From Streptomyces sp. NBC_01244 (lineage in GTDB: Bacteria > Actinomycetota > Actinomycetes > Streptomycetales > Streptomycetaceae): a DNA stretch of 64,000 bases. Position 1 is the first letter of the stretch, and every line of letters starts with the position of its first letter. Positions 26,434-35,941 of the stretch are shown here, in pieces. The stretch is taken from positions 4,836,001-4,900,000 of the forward strand of contig NZ_CP108488.1 in NCBI RefSeq assembly GCF_035987325.1, written 5' to 3'. A program made the position numbers and the translations under genes. Below the pieces are notes generated by a model. That model had not been told where the DNA came from, made no database searches, and was given only the letters and a program-made list of their open reading frames with translations.

Positions 26434-27051
26434 TCACAGCGGACGCAGCGCCGGTTCCTTCCGGGCCGCGCCCAGCAACCGGTCCAGGGCCAGTTCCACG
26501 TCTTCCTTCCACGACAGCGTGGAGCGCAGCTCCAGCCGCAGCCGGGGACGCGTCGGATGCGGGCGTACCGTCTTGAAGCCCACCGCCAGCAGATGGTCCG
26601 CCGGCAGCAGACAGGCCGGACCGTCCCAACGGGCATCGCCGAACGCCTCGATGGCCCGGAACCCCCTGCGCAGCAAGTCCTTCGCCACCGTCTGGACCAT
26701 CACCCGCCCCAGCCCCTGGCCCTGGTATCCCGGCATGATCCACGAGGTGATGAGCTGTACGGCGTCAGGGGACACCGGGCTGGTCGGGAACGCCGTCGCA
26801 CGCGGCACGTAGGCCGGCGGCGCGTACAGAACGAATCCCACGGGAACCTCGTCCACGTAGACCACCCGGCCGCACGAGCCCCACTCCAGGAGGACTGCGG
26901 AGATCCACGCCTCCTTCTCCTCAGCCGGGTTGCCCGCCTTCACGGCTGCCTCGCCGCTGACGGGGTCCAGCTCCCAGAAGACACAGGACCGGCAACGCCG
27001 GGGCAGGTCCTGGAGGTTGTCCAGCGTGAGCGGTACCAGCCGACGACCCAT
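26434..27051 (-). CDS. GNAT-family N-acetyltransferase
   Basis: 205 aa. Acetyl-CoA-binding motif A appears as ITSWIMPGYQGQGLGRVMVQTVAKDLLRRGF (Q-G-x-G-L-G variant of R/Q-x-x-G-x-G/A). Upstream strands include VVYVDEVPVGFVLYAPP. The acceptor is unknown. A conserved neighbour of parAB on the same strand in streptomycetes; a terminator separates it from parB. Confidence 0.82.
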   Translation of the reverse strand: MGRRLVPLTLDNLQDLPRRCRSCVFWELDPVSGEAAVKAGNPAEEKEAWISAVLLEWGSCGRVVYVDEVPVGFVLYAPPAYVPRATAFPTSPVSPDAVQLITSWIMPGYQGQGLGRVMVQTVAKDLLRRGFRAIEAFGDARWDGPACLLPADHLLAVGFKTVRPHPTRPRLRLELRSTLSWKEDVELALDRLLGAARKEPALRPL

Positions 27052-27101
27052 GACCGCATGGTATCCACAGCTCGAATCACCCGAAACCGCGACAAGGCAA
27101 A

Positions 27102-27143
27102 GGGGGCGGGTCGTACCGGCTCACACCGGCACGACCCGCCCCC
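27102..27143 (-). terminator. Terminator of parAB
   Basis: Outer 13-bp stem GGGGGCGGGTCGT / ACGACCCGCCCCC with an inner CCGG/CCGG pairing, just downstream of parB on the minus strand. Confidence 0.7.
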
Positions 27144-27152
27144 AGGCTGCGG

Positions 27153-28247
27153 CTACTCTCCGGCAGCGCCCTGGTCCAGCACCCGGCCCTCGCCCGGCGC
27201 CAGGGTCCCCAGAATCCGCTCCAGATCCTCCATCGACGCGAACTCGACGGTGATCTTGCCCTTCTTCTGGCCGAGATCCACCTTCACCCGCGTCTCGAAC
27301 CGGTCCGACAACCGCGTCGCCAGCTCACTGAGCGCCGGGGCGACCCGGGCACCCGCCCGCGGCCCCTTCGACTTCACCGAACTCGGCGACTCCGACCCCA
27401 TCAGCGCCACGATCTCCTCGACCGCACGCACCGACAGGCCCTCGGCCACGATCCGGTGCGCCAGCCGGTCCTGCTCCTCGGAGTTGTCCACCGACAGCAG
27501 GGCCCGCGCGTGACCCGCCGACAGCACGCCCGCCGCCACCCGCCGCTGTACGGGCGGGGAGAGCTTCAGCAGGCGCAGCGTGTTCGAGACCTGCGGGCGG
27601 GAACGCCCGATCCGGTCCGCCAGCTGGTCGTGCGTGCAGTGGAAGTCCTGGAGCAGCTGGTCGTACGCGGCCGCCTCCTCCAAGGGGTTCAGCTGCGCCC
27701 GGTGCAGGTTCTCCAGGAGCGCGTCCAGCAGCAGCTTCTCGTCGTCCGTGGCCCGGATGATCGCCGGGATCCGGGCCAGGCCGGCCTCCCGGCACGCCCG
27801 CCAGCGCCGCTCGCCCATGATCAGCTCATAGCGTCCCGGGCCCGACTGGCGCACCACCACCGGCTGGAGCAGGCCCACCTCCTGAATGGAGGTCACCAGC
27901 TCGGCCAGCGCGTCCTCGTCGAACACCTCGCGCGGCTGCCGCGGGTTCGGCGTGATCGAGTCCATCGGAAGCTCGGCGAAGGTGGCCCCCGCCACCTCAC
28001 CCGCCGCCGGAGCGGCCACCGGCTCCGGCTCGCTCACGGACGCGGCCACCACCGATGTTTCACGTGAAACATCGGCCTGTGCCAGCGAAGCCAGCTTCGC
28101 CGCCGCGATGCCGCGCTCCGAGGGCAGTACCGGCATCGCCGACGGAGACGTCGACCCGGCGCCGATCACCGGCGGCACCTTCTCCTGCGGAGCCGCGGGA
28201 ATCAGCGCGCCGAGCCCCCGCCCCAGACCCCTACGTCGCTCACTCAC
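27153..28247 (-). CDS. parB: Chromosome partitioning protein ParB
   Basis: Binds parS, spreads on DNA as a CTP-dependent clamp and organises the origin for segregation in sporulating hyphae. 364 aa. Motifs: [24 protein letters not shown], the CTP-binding [13 protein letters not shown] (GERRxRA), [18 protein letters not shown], the [29 protein letters not shown], and the C-terminal dimer domain. GTG start overlapping the parA stop by 4 bp. A parS site is inside the coding sequence (DVSRET). Confidence 0.96.
   Translation of the reverse strand: MSERRRGLGRGLGALIPAAPQEKVPPVIGAGSTSPSAMPVLPSERGIAAAKLASLAQADVSRETSVVAASVSEPEPVAAPAAGEVAGATFAELPMDSITPNPRQPREVFDEDALAELVTSIQEVGLLQPVVVRQSGPGRYELIMGERRWRACREAGLARIPAIIRATDDEKLLLDALLENLHRAQLNPLEEAAAYDQLLQDFHCTHDQLADRIGRSRPQVSNTLRLLKLSPPVQRRVAAGVLSAGHARALLSVDNSEEQDRLAHRIVAEGLSVRAVEEIVALMGSESPSSVKSKGPRAGARVAPALSELATRLSDRFETRVKVDLGQKKGKITVEFASMEDLERILGTLAPGEGRVLDQGAAGE
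28052..28075. other. parS: parS site 5 (inside parB)
   Basis: Core GTTTCACGTGAAAC at 28057-28070 within a 24-bp palindrome; encodes DVSRET in the ParB N-terminal region. Confidence 0.93.
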
Positions 28248-29335
28248 TGAATCCCCTCCGCCATGCTTTGCGTGTTGTTCATGCCCGCGCCCTGATGGGG
28301 GTGCTGGGGGTCGTACTGGAATCCGGCCCCGCGCAGCGCGATCTCCCGCGCCGCCTCCAGGTAGGAGAGGGAACCGCTGGAACCCGGGTCATAGGTCAGC
28401 ACCGTCTGCCCGTAGCTCGGAGCCTCGGAGATGCGGACCGACCGCGGGATGCTCGTGCGCAGCACTTCCTTGCCGAAGTGGGTGCGCACCTCCTCCGCCA
28501 CCTGCGAGGCCAGCCGGGTCCTGCCGTCGTACATCGTCAGCAGGATCGTGGACACGTGCAGCGTCGGGTTGAGGTGCGCCCGCACCAGGTCCACGTTGCG
28601 CAGCAGCTGACCGAGCCCCTCCAGCGCGTAATACTCGCACTGGATCGGGATCAGCACCTCCGCGCCCGCGACCAGAGCGTTCACCGTGAGCAGGCCCAGC
28701 GAGGGCGGGCAGTCGATCAGGATGTAGTCGAGCGGCTGCTCGTACGCCTGGATGGCCCGCTGGAGACGGCTCTCCCGTGCCACGAGGGACACCAGCTCGA
28801 TCTCGGCACCCGCCAGGTCGATCGTGGCCGGAGCGCAGAAGAGCCCCTCCACGTCGGCCACCGGCTGGACGACCTCCATCAGCGGGCGGCTGTCCACGAG
28901 CACGTCGTAGATGGACGGCACGTCCGCGTGGTGGTCGATGCCCAGCGCCGTCGAGGCGTTGCCCTGCGGGTCGAGGTCGACCACCAGGACCCGCGCACCG
29001 TGCAGGGCCAGGGAGGCGGCCAGGTTCACGGTCGACGTGGTCTTGCCCACGCCGCCCTTCTGGTTGGCCACCACCATGATCCGGGTCTTCGGGGGCCTCG
29101 GCAGGCCCTCACCCGCGCGTCCGAGGGCCTCGACCGCGATCTGGGCGGCACGGCCGATGGGCGTGTCTTCGTTGTCCACTAGGGGCGGGGCCGATGTTTC
29201 ACGTGAAACATCGTCGCCCGGGAATTCAGAGCGGGGGCCGGGGACCGGATCGGCCATCGGCCCCGCAAGGTTGGCGTCTGACCGCACGGTGTCACTCTCC
29301 TCGGCATCAGGCTCGCGATGAACAGAGCCTGCCAT
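28244..29335 (-). CDS. parA: Chromosome partitioning ATPase ParA
   Basis: Walker-type ATPase that moves ParB-bound origins. Deviant Walker [15 protein letters not shown], switch motifs [10 protein letters not shown] and [18 protein letters not shown], and C-terminal [17 protein letters not shown]. The start is set at the ATG at 29335 ([10 protein letters not shown]), giving 363 aa with a disordered N-terminal tail of about 80 residues. The open frame runs further up to 29497 and shorter starts exist, so the start is moderately certain. The 4-bp overlap with parB indicates coupling. A parS site lies in the tail region. Confidence 0.93.
   Translation of the reverse strand: MAGSVHREPDAEESDTVRSDANLAGPMADPVPGPRSEFPGDDVSRETSAPPLVDNEDTPIGRAAQIAVEALGRAGEGLPRPPKTRIMVVANQKGGVGKTTSTVNLAASLALHGARVLVVDLDPQGNASTALGIDHHADVPSIYDVLVDSRPLMEVVQPVADVEGLFCAPATIDLAGAEIELVSLVARESRLQRAIQAYEQPLDYILIDCPPSLGLLTVNALVAGAEVLIPIQCEYYALEGLGQLLRNVDLVRAHLNPTLHVSTILLTMYDGRTRLASQVAEEVRTHFGKEVLRTSIPRSVRISEAPSYGQTVLTYDPGSSGSLSYLEAAREIALRGAGFQYDPQHPHQGAGMNNTQSMAEGIQ
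29196..29209. other. parS: parS site 6 (inside parA)
   Basis: Exact GTTTCACGTGAAAC, encoding DVSRET in the ParA N-terminal tail. Confidence 0.92.
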
Positions 29336-29389
29336 GTCACCGGGGTCGCGAACCAGCGGGGCCCGTACTCCTGTGGATGAATCCACCGA

Positions 29390-29398
29390 TGTGGACAA
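29390..29398. promoter_or_regulatory. Exact DnaA box upstream of parA
   Basis: TGTGGACAA, the exact complement of TTGTCCACA, 55 bp upstream of the chosen parA start; a TGTGGATGA variant lies at 29372-29380. The rest of the parA-rsmG spacer (29336-29599) holds parS site 7 and no gene. Confidence 0.6.
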
Positions 29399-29481
29399 CT
29401 CCGTCCCCCCTTCGCCCTTGCGGAGACGGGGGGACGTGGCCGCACGACCGCGGCTGATGATTCCGTGCAGCAGAGAGCGAC

Positions 29482-29495
29482 GTTTCACGTGAAAC
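29482..29495. other. parS: parS site 7 (parA-rsmG spacer)
   Basis: Exact GTTTCACGTGAAAC flanked by C/G rather than the usual AT; lies in the parA upstream region, where ParB binding could also affect parAB transcription. Confidence 0.92.
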
Positions 29496-29599
29496 ACGAT
29501 GCCCGGACGGAGTCATCCGGCCGCTACGACACTCCGAAATCCATACCTATAGGGCTCAACACCCCTGCGATACGGCTGCGAACACGGCTCGGCAGAGCC

Positions 29600-30337
29600 T
29601 CAGCGGCGCCGGCGCGTACGGCTCACCCGGGCGGCCTTGGCCCGCTTCGCGGCGAACCGAACCCCGCCGGGGCTTTCCCCGACCTCAACCCGCACGACGG
29701 TGGAGAGCGGGTCCACGATCCCCTCGCCGACGTGCAGCACCGAGGTCTTCACCACACCGAGCTTGGTCAGCGCGGCCTTCGCCGCCACCAGCTCCTCCTC
29801 GGCGGTGTCGCCCTTCAGCGCCAGCATCTCGCCGTACGGGCGCAGCAGGGGCACGCCCCATCCTGCGAGCCGGTCCAGCGGAGCCACCGCGCGCGCCGTC
29901 ACCACGTGCACCGGCTGGAGCTTGCCGAGGACTTCCTCGGCCCGCCCGCGCACGACCGTCACATGGTCGAGCCCCAGCAGCTCCACGACTTCCTGGAGGA
30001 AGTTCGTGCGGCGCAGCAGTGGCTCCAGCAGCGTGATCTTCAGGTCCCTGCGCACCAGGGCCAGCGGAATGCCGGGGAGGCCGGCGCCCGAACCCACGTC
30101 GCACACGGTGACGCCCTCGGGCACCACTTCCGAGAGCACGGCGCAGTTCAGCAGGTGCCTCTCCCAGAGCCGCGGCACCTCGCGCGGCCCGATCAGGCCC
30201 CGCTTGACACCCGCGTCCGCCAGCAGCTCCGCGTACCGCACAGCTTCCGGGAAATGCTCACCGAACACCGCACGCGCCTCTTCAGGTGCCTGGGGTGCTT
30301 CTTCGGGCATCGGGGGAAGCTCAGCTGCCTCCGTCAC
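29600..30337 (-). CDS. rsmG: 16S rRNA (guanine-N7)-methyltransferase RsmG
   Basis: Methylates G527 of 16S rRNA using SAM. Loss of this enzyme gives low-level streptomycin resistance in Streptomyces. 245 aa from the GTG at 30337 (VTEAAELPP), preferred over an ATG 24 bp upstream because AAGGA precedes it. SAM motif VTVCDVGSGAGLPGIPLAL, then ITLLEPLLRRTNFLQEV and HVVTARAVAPLDRL. The C-terminus is very basic (RAKAARVSRTRRRR). Gene order jag-rsmG-parA is classical. Confidence 0.95.
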   Translation of the reverse strand: MTEAAELPPMPEEAPQAPEEARAVFGEHFPEAVRYAELLADAGVKRGLIGPREVPRLWERHLLNCAVLSEVVPEGVTVCDVGSGAGLPGIPLALVRRDLKITLLEPLLRRTNFLQEVVELLGLDHVTVVRGRAEEVLGKLQPVHVVTARAVAPLDRLAGWGVPLLRPYGEMLALKGDTAEEELVAAKAALTKLGVVKTSVLHVGEGIVDPLSTVVRVEVGESPGGVRFAAKRAKAARVSRTRRRR

Positions 30338-30401
30338 GGGGACCGTCCTTCCGTACCGCATGGTTGTGAACCCACGTCGTCACTGCCAGGCTGACAAAGA
30401 T

Positions 30402-30430
30402 CGGCCCCGCCTGCGAGACAGACGGGGCCG
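30402..30430 (-). terminator. Imperfect hairpin between jag and rsmG
   Basis: 8-bp outer stem CGGCCCCG / CGGGGCCG with a short inner CTG/CAG stem, in the 110-bp spacer after jag. Confidence 0.5.
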
Positions 30431-30447
30431 GACACTCAAGCTTCCGG

Positions 30448-30957
30448 TCAGGCCGGAAGCACGACGACGAAGCGCTGCGGCTCCTCGCCCTCGGACTCGC
30501 TCCGCAGACCGGCGGCCGCCACGGCGTCGTGGACGACCTTCCGCTCGAAGGGGGTCATCGGGTCCAGCTTCAGGGGCTCACCGGACGACTTCACCTCGTC
30601 CGCGGCCTTGGCACCGAGGGCCGTCAGCTCCTCGCGCTTCTTCGCCCGGAAGCCGCCGATGTCGAGCATCAGCCGGCTGCGGTCCCCGGTCTCGCGGTGC
30701 ACGGCGAGGCGGGTCAGCTCCTGCAGAGCCTCCAGCACCTCGCCGTCGCGGCCTACGAGCTTCTGCAGGTCGCGCGCGGACTCGCTGACGATGGAGACCG
30801 AGGCGCGGTCCGCCTCGACGTCCATGTCGATGTCGCCGTCCAGGTCGGCGATGTCCAGCAGACCCTCAAGGTAGTCGGCCGCGATCTCACCCTCCTGCTC
30901 GAGGCGGGTCAGGGTGTCGCCACTCTCAGCGGCGGCGGTGGTGGTGCCTTCCGTCAC
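30448..30957 (-). CDS. jag: Jag/KhpB-type R3H and KH RNA-binding protein
   Basis: 169 aa. KH-like part around VSIVSESARDLQKLVGRDGEVLEALQELTRLAVHRETG, where the GRDGEVLEALQ loop matches the G-x-x-G RNA-binding loop. The R3H end contains LDPMTPFERKVVHDAV (R-x3-H). The acidic N-terminus holds ADYLEGLLDIADLDGDI. It lies 15 bp after yidC in the conserved rnpA-yidD-yidC-jag order, which ties it to membrane-protein biogenesis and RNA binding. The exact target RNA is unknown. Confidence 0.93.
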   Translation of the reverse strand: MTEGTTTAAAESGDTLTRLEQEGEIAADYLEGLLDIADLDGDIDMDVEADRASVSIVSESARDLQKLVGRDGEVLEALQELTRLAVHRETGDRSRLMLDIGGFRAKKREELTALGAKAADEVKSSGEPLKLDPMTPFERKVVHDAVAAAGLRSESEGEEPQRFVVVLPA

Positions 30958-30972
30958 GGGAGGGACTCCTTC

Positions 30973-32079
30973 TTACTTCTTGGGAGAGGGCTTGCTGGGG
31001 GGCGTCTGACGCTGCGACTTCGACTGCCGCTTGGGCTGCTGGCGCTTCTGTCCGCCACCGCCGGCCGCATCGGAATCCACGGTCGCCTCGACGCTCTTCG
31101 CCACGGAGCCGTCCGCCTGCGCGGCCAGGCCCTGCTTGCTCAGACCGGTGATGAACTTGCGCTCGTTGTCGTTGCGGTCCGGACCCTTGGCCACGATCGC
31201 CGCGACGATCTTCTTCTTGCCCCGGCTCTTGAGCTCGCCGTGCGCGGTGATCTGCTTCAGCAGGCGCGTCAGGTACTGGTCCTGGGCCAGGCTGCCCGGG
31301 GTGGGGTTCCGGCTGATGACGAACATCTGCTGGCCCATGGTCCACAGGTTCGTGGTCAGCCAGTAGACGAGGACGCCGACGGGGAAGTTGATGCCCATGA
31401 AGGCGAAGATCAGGGGGAAGACGTACATCAGCATCTTCTGCTGCTGCATGAACGGCGTCTTGACCGAGAGGTCGACGTTCTTCTGCATCAGCTGGCGCTG
31501 CGTGTAGAACTGCGACAGCGACATCATCACGATCATGATCGCGGTGACGATCCGCACGTCGGTGATCGAGGCGCCCAGAGCGGCGACCTTCTCGGGGCTG
31601 TCCATGAACTTGGAAGCCAGCGGGGCACCGAAAATGTGCGCGTTACGCGCGCTCTCCAGCAGCGGGCCGTCGATCTGACCGATCGGCGTGCCGTTGGCGA
31701 TGCTGGCGAGCACGTGGTAGAGCGCGAAGAAGAACGGGGACTGCGCCAGGATGGGAAGGCACGAGGAGAGCGGGTTGGTACCCGTCTCCTTGTACAGCTT
31801 CATCATCTCTTCGGACTGGCGCTGCTTGTCGTTCTTGTAGCGCTCCTGGATCGCCTTCATCTTCGGCTGGATCGCCTGCATGCCGCGCGTCGCCTTGATC
31901 TGCTTCACGAAGAGCGGGATCAGGCAGATGCGGATCAAGATCACCAGGGAGACGATGGACAGGCCCCAGGCCCAACCACTGTCCGCGCCGAACATGGCGC
32001 CGTACACCTTGTGGAACTGGACGATGATCCACGAGACAGGCGTGGTAATAAAGCTGAACAGACTGGCAATCGTGTCCAC
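30973..32079 (-). CDS. yidC: Membrane protein insertase YidC (Oxa1 family)
   Basis: Inserts and folds membrane proteins with or without SecYEG. 368 aa: N-terminal helix [25 protein letters not shown], the Oxa1 core with [54 protein letters not shown] and [26 protein letters not shown]. The basic C-terminal tail ([18 protein letters not shown]) probably contacts the ribosome. Gram-positive form without the large periplasmic domain. It starts 3 bp after yidD. Confidence 0.96.
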   Translation of the reverse strand: MDTIASLFSFITTPVSWIIVQFHKVYGAMFGADSGWAWGLSIVSLVILIRICLIPLFVKQIKATRGMQAIQPKMKAIQERYKNDKQRQSEEMMKLYKETGTNPLSSCLPILAQSPFFFALYHVLASIANGTPIGQIDGPLLESARNAHIFGAPLASKFMDSPEKVAALGASITDVRIVTAIMIVMMSLSQFYTQRQLMQKNVDLSVKTPFMQQQKMLMYVFPLIFAFMGINFPVGVLVYWLTTNLWTMGQQMFVISRNPTPGSLAQDQYLTRLLKQITAHGELKSRGKKKIVAAIVAKGPDRNDNERKFITGLSKQGLAAQADGSVAKSVEATVDSDAAGGGGQKRQQPKRQSKSQRQTPPSKPSPKK

Positions 32080-32082
32080 TAA

Positions 32083-32364
32083 TCAGGCTCCTTGAGCATT
32101 GCGAGATCTACGCAACGCACTGCGCAGCTGCTCGTGCCAACGCGGGCGTTTCCGGGGTGGGACGTGGTCCACGCCACCCGGGGACCACGGATTGCACCGC
32201 AGGATCCGCCAGGCGGTCAGAGCCGTCCCCTTCACCGCACCATGCCGGTCGATGGCCGTGTACCCGTAGTGCGAACACGAGGGGTAGTAACGGCACACCG
32301 GCCCGAGCAGCGGACTGATCGTCCACTGGTACAGCTTGATCAATGCGAGCAGCGGGTACTTCAT
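32083..32364 (-). CDS. yidD: Membrane protein insertion efficiency factor YidD
   Basis: 93 aa. [34 protein letters not shown] and [14 protein letters not shown] are the complete YidD signature, with its three conserved cysteines. Small peripheral membrane protein that aids YidC. The start overlaps the rnpA stop by 4 bp. Confidence 0.95.
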   Translation of the reverse strand: MKYPLLALIKLYQWTISPLLGPVCRYYPSCSHYGYTAIDRHGAVKGTALTAWRILRCNPWSPGGVDHVPPRKRPRWHEQLRSALRRSRNAQGA

Positions 32365-32735
32365 CGAGCGACGCCTCCCAAGAGCCGCAGCAATGCGGCA
32401 TCGAGGTCCCGGGCCAGCTCGTCGAGACCGGCATCACCCGCTCCGGGCAGAGCCCGTACCACCATCAGGCTACCTTCGGGCAGCTGAGACAGCCGCTCGC
32501 GGACGAGATGGCGCAAACGGCGCTTGACCCGGTTGCGTACCACGGCGATGCCGACAGCCTTGCTGACGACGAAACCCGCACGCGTCGAGGGATCGATCTC
32601 CCCCGGCGCGTGCGGGTCCGTTGCACCGCTTGTACGTAGGTGGACGACGAGGAGCGGGCGACCAGCCCGACGACCTCGACGTACCGCGCTCGCGAAGTCC
32701 TCGCGCCGCCTCAGCCGATTTTCGGGAGACAGCAC
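32361..32735 (-). CDS. rnpA: Ribonuclease P protein component
   Basis: Protein subunit of RNase P, which matures tRNA 5' ends. 124 aa, GTG start ([25 protein letters not shown]). The RNR signature is present as [18 protein letters not shown]. Conserved order rpmH-rnpA-yidD-yidC. Confidence 0.95.
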   Translation of the reverse strand: MLSPENRLRRREDFASAVRRGRRAGRPLLVVHLRTSGATDPHAPGEIDPSTRAGFVVSKAVGIAVVRNRVKRRLRHLVRERLSQLPEGSLMVVRALPGAGDAGLDELARDLDAALLRLLGGVAR

Positions 32736-32757
32736 GACGTCACGATCCGCCCGTCAG

Positions 32758-32895
32758 TTACGCGGAGAGTTCGGCGCGGCCCTTGCCACGACGGTTCGCG
32801 AGGATGGCGCGGCCGGCACGGGTACGCATCCGGAGACGGAAGCCGTGGGTCTTGGCACGACGGCGGTTGTTCGGCTGGAAGGTGCGCTTGCTCAC
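32758..32895 (-). CDS. rpmH: 50S ribosomal protein bL34
   Basis: 45 aa, GTG start at 32895: [18 protein letters not shown], then [20 protein letters not shown] and a final ELSA. This is the full bL34 signature. Too short for the usual length cut-off but unmistakable. It lies 22 bp before rnpA and is divergent from dnaA. Confidence 0.97.
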   Translation of the reverse strand: MSKRTFQPNNRRRAKTHGFRLRMRTRAGRAILANRRGKGRAELSA

Positions 32896-33254
32896 TCGAG
32901 GGCTCCAGAGAATAAATCGTTTAGGCGGGACATCGCCTGGCTGTCACCGTGCGCCCACGAGGAGAAAACTCGCGTGTTCGCCCGAGTGGCACCGCAAAAC
33001 GATCACAATCAGTGATCTTCGCCCATCGGTAGGCAGGCGGCAGCAGCCATCGACAACTCGACCTCGTTACGGTACGCGCGGCTACGCCATCCGGTCAAAC
33101 CGAGTCGACGGTGCCCCACACTGTGCACAGGCTGTGGACAACGACTTGAACCGTACCCGCTGGCCTGACTACCGTTGCCTGACCCTGGATTTTTTGTCCC
33201 GACCGTCCCAAAGAACCACACATTCGTGGGACCCCCTCTGAGAGAGCGTGCTCT
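32896..33254. promoter_or_regulatory. rpmH-dnaA divergent promoter region with DnaA boxes
   Basis: 359-bp spacer with no gene. On the plus strand TTGAAC (33146-33151), 18 bp, TACCGT (33170-33175) is a reasonable dnaA promoter. An exact DnaA box TGTGGACAA (33133-33141) lies directly upstream of that -35 and a weaker TGTGCACAG at 33122-33130, which suits DnaA autoregulation. rpmH has GGAG eight bases before its GTG; I could not settle on its promoter. Confidence 0.6.
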
Positions 33255-35063
33255 GTGGCTGACGTACCTGCCGATCTTGCCGCAGTGTGGCCAAGGGTGC
33301 TCGAAAAGCTCCTCGGGGAGGGACAGAACAGCATCGAACCCAAGGACAAGCAGTGGGTCGAGCGCTGTCAGCCCCTGGCCCTGGTCGCGGACACCGCGCT
33401 GCTCGCCGTCCCCAACGAGTACGGCAAGCGCGTCCTCGAGGGCCGGCTCGCCCCCCTCATCAGCGACGCCCTCAGCCGTGAGTGCGGCCGCCCCATCCGG
33501 ATCGCCATCACCGTCGACGACTCCGCCGGCGAGCCCTCGCCCCCCTCGTCCCCCTCCCGCGACGGCTACGAACCGTACGGCGACCAGCGCCCCGGCGGGC
33601 ACACCGGCCCCGGGGGCCACACGGGACCCGGCGGACACACCGGCCACACCGGACCCGCGGACGACCAGCTCCCCAGCGCCCGCCCCGCCTACCCGGACTA
33701 CCAGCAGCCGCGCTCCGAGCCCGGCGCCTGGCCCCGCGGCGGCCAGCAGGACGACTACGGCTGGCAGCAGCCCCGCCTCGGCGGCTTCCCCGAACGCGAT
33801 CCGTACGCCTCCCCGCAGCCCGGCTACATGCAGCAGTCCGAGCCCTCCTCTTACGACCAGGGCTCCTACGAACAGCAGAAGTACGAGCAGCAGCAGTACG
33901 AGGGTCAGCAGCAGCGCTCCTCCCGCCAGTACGAGCAGCAGCAGTACGACCAGCCGCCCGCGCGGCAGGCACCCAGCCGGCCCGCGCCCTCGGCCCCGTC
34001 CGGCGGATCCACCTCGGGCCCGCTGGAGCCGACCGCCCGGCTGAACCCCAAGTACCTCTTCGACACCTTCGTCATCGGCGCCTCCAACCGCTTCGCGCAC
34101 GCCGCCGCGGTGGCCGTCGCCGAGGCGCCGGCGAAGGCGTACAACCCCCTCTTCATCTACGGGGAATCGGGCCTCGGCAAGACGCACCTGCTCCACGCCA
34201 TCGGGCACTACGCACGGAGCCTCTACCCCGGCACCCGGGTGCGGTACGTGAGCTCCGAGGAGTTCACCAACGAGTTCATCAACTCGATCCGCGACGGCAA
34301 GGGCGACGCGTTCCGCAAGCGCTACCGCGAGATGGACATCCTGCTCGTCGACGACATCCAGTTCCTGGCGAGCAAGGAGTCGACGCAGGAGGAGTTCTTC
34401 CACACCTTCAACACGCTCCACAACGCCAACAAGCAGATCGTGCTCTCCTCCGACCGGCCGCCCAAGCAGCTCGCCACCCTGGAGGACCGGCTCCGCAACC
34501 GCTTCGAGTGGGGCCTGATCACCGACGTCCAGCCGCCCGAGCTGGAAACCCGCATCGCGATCCTGCGCAAGAAGGCCGTACAGGAGCAGCTCAACGCCCC
34601 GCCGGAGGTGCTGGAGTTCATCGCCTCCCGCATCTCGCGCAACATCCGCGAGCTGGAGGGGGCGCTGATCCGGGTCACGGCCTTCGCGAGCCTGAACCGG
34701 CAGCCGGTCGACCTGGGCCTGACCGAGGACGTCCTGAAGAACCTGATCCCGGGCGGCGAGGACAGCTCGCCCGAGATCACCGCCACCGACATCATGGCGG
34801 CCACCGCCGACTACTTCGGGCTGACCGTGGACGACCTGTGCGGCTCCTCGCGCAGCCGGGTCCTGGTCACCGCCCGGCAGATCTCCATGTACCTGTGCCG
34901 GGAGCTCACGGACCTCTCGCTACCCAAGATCGGGGCGCAGTTCGGCGGCCGCGACCACACCACCGTCATGCACGCGGACCGCAAGATCCGCGCTCTGATG
35001 GCGGAACGCCGCTCCATCTACAACCAGGTGACCGAGCTCACGAACCGCATCAAGAACGGCTGA
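33255..35063 (+). CDS. dnaA: Chromosomal replication initiator DnaA
   Basis: Binds DnaA boxes and opens oriC. 602 aa, GTG start. Domain [20 protein letters not shown] (1-95). Domain II (about 95-255) is long and low-complexity, with [12 protein letters not shown] repeats (DNA 33595-33660) and Tyr/Gln repeats (33865-33950), as usual in Streptomyces. Domain III AAA+: [21 protein letters not shown] (Walker A), [11 protein letters not shown] (Walker B). Domain [46 protein letters not shown] with the DnaA signature. Confidence 0.98.
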   Translation: MADVPADLAAVWPRVLEKLLGEGQNSIEPKDKQWVERCQPLALVADTALLAVPNEYGKRVLEGRLAPLISDALSRECGRPIRIAITVDDSAGEPSPPSSPSRDGYEPYGDQRPGGHTGPGGHTGPGGHTGHTGPADDQLPSARPAYPDYQQPRSEPGAWPRGGQQDDYGWQQPRLGGFPERDPYASPQPGYMQQSEPSSYDQGSYEQQKYEQQQYEGQQQRSSRQYEQQQYDQPPARQAPSRPAPSAPSGGSTSGPLEPTARLNPKYLFDTFVIGASNRFAHAAAVAVAEAPAKAYNPLFIYGESGLGKTHLLHAIGHYARSLYPGTRVRYVSSEEFTNEFINSIRDGKGDAFRKRYREMDILLVDDIQFLASKESTQEEFFHTFNTLHNANKQIVLSSDRPPKQLATLEDRLRNRFEWGLITDVQPPELETRIAILRKKAVQEQLNAPPEVLEFIASRISRNIRELEGALIRVTAFASLNRQPVDLGLTEDVLKNLIPGGEDSSPEITATDIMAATADYFGLTVDDLCGSSRSRVLVTARQISMYLCRELTDLSLPKIGAQFGGRDHTTVMHADRKIRALMAERRSIYNQVTELTNRIKNG

Positions 35064-35120
35064 CGCCGGCTCTGTGGACGTGCCGTACGGGCGCCGCCGA
35101 GCCCTTCCAAACGCTTCAAG

Positions 35121-35152
35121 AGGGCGCTCCCGGGTCACTTCGGGGGCGCCCT
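35121..35152 (+). terminator. Terminator of dnaA
   Basis: 12-bp stem AGGGCGCTCCCG / CGGGGGCGCCCT (one G-U pair), 8-nt loop, followed by TCTTC; about 58 bp after the dnaA stop. Confidence 0.7.
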
Positions 35153-35160
35153 TCTTCATG

Positions 35161-35780
35161 CGTGCGCCCCCAACTTGTTCGAATACGCCCCCTTGGGGGC
35201 AACTCATCCACAGATTGGGCGACTTTCTTCCGTCCACAGCCTGGGGACGGGCCGCGTCACCCACAAGACTGTCCACAGGGCCCAGGTGTGAGGCACCATC
35301 AGGGCTGGTCAGACCCCTGTGGAATTGTGCGCAACGACTATCCACAGGCTGTGGACGAAAATTTCATCCACAGGTCCGTCCACCGCGTTGTCCACCGCCG
35401 GTCCACAGCTTCCCGGGGCCTGTGCACAGGATCAGACGACTTCCCCACACCGTTGTCCACTGTTCGGCAACGCGGAACCCTCCATCACCGCCCCGAGTGA
35501 AAGCGGTCACACCGAAGTCGACGTTTGGGTTGTGGACTACTCGGGAAAACCTGGGGACGCACCTGTGGAGTAGTGAGGGTCATCTGGGGATGGCCTGTGC
35601 AGAAGTTTTCGTTCTCCACAGAGACACCCGGTTGTCCACCGGTGTCGCCCACAGGGTGTGGGGATAAAAAACGTGGGCTGACCTGCGAAAACACTGTTAT
35701 CCACCGTTTCCACAGGCCCTACTACTACCCCCATAGAGAGTTAGCCCGGTTTCGGTTTTCAAGCAGGTCCTGTGCACAAC
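35161..35780. other. oriC: Chromosomal replication origin oriC
   Basis: The 878-bp dnaA-dnaN spacer has no gene and is filled with DnaA-box-like 9-mers in both directions. One-mismatch boxes to TTGTCCACA: 35269-35277, 35350-35358, 35388-35396, 35453-35461, 35531-35539, 35612-35620, 35632-35640 and 35771-35779. Weaker ones include 35204-35212, 35230-35238, 35338-35346, 35364-35372, 35399-35407, 35421-35429, 35564-35572, 35697-35705 and 35706-35714. Size, position and number of boxes match Streptomyces oriC. Short AT-rich spots such as GGGATAAAAAACG (about 35660-35672) are candidate opening points. 35781-35941 is the dnaN upstream region. Confidence 0.95.
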
Positions 35781-35941
35781 TCGGTGGATCGCCCTCCCCG
35801 ACACCTCGCTCCCGACTTGACCGCCGACAGCGACGACTGTCGGCGCCGTACGTCAGACTGGTCCCCGGCATCGGTCGAGGCATCGACGAGCCGACGACGA
35901 AGGCCGGCAGACGAGCGAGCAACAGCAGGAGGCGGTTTCCG

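Noticed and set aside
29336..29497. Extended parA reading up to 29497
   Set aside because: The upstream start lies inside parS site 7 with no ribosome site, and the added residues look like translated spacer including the DnaA box. The ATG at 29335 was preferred.
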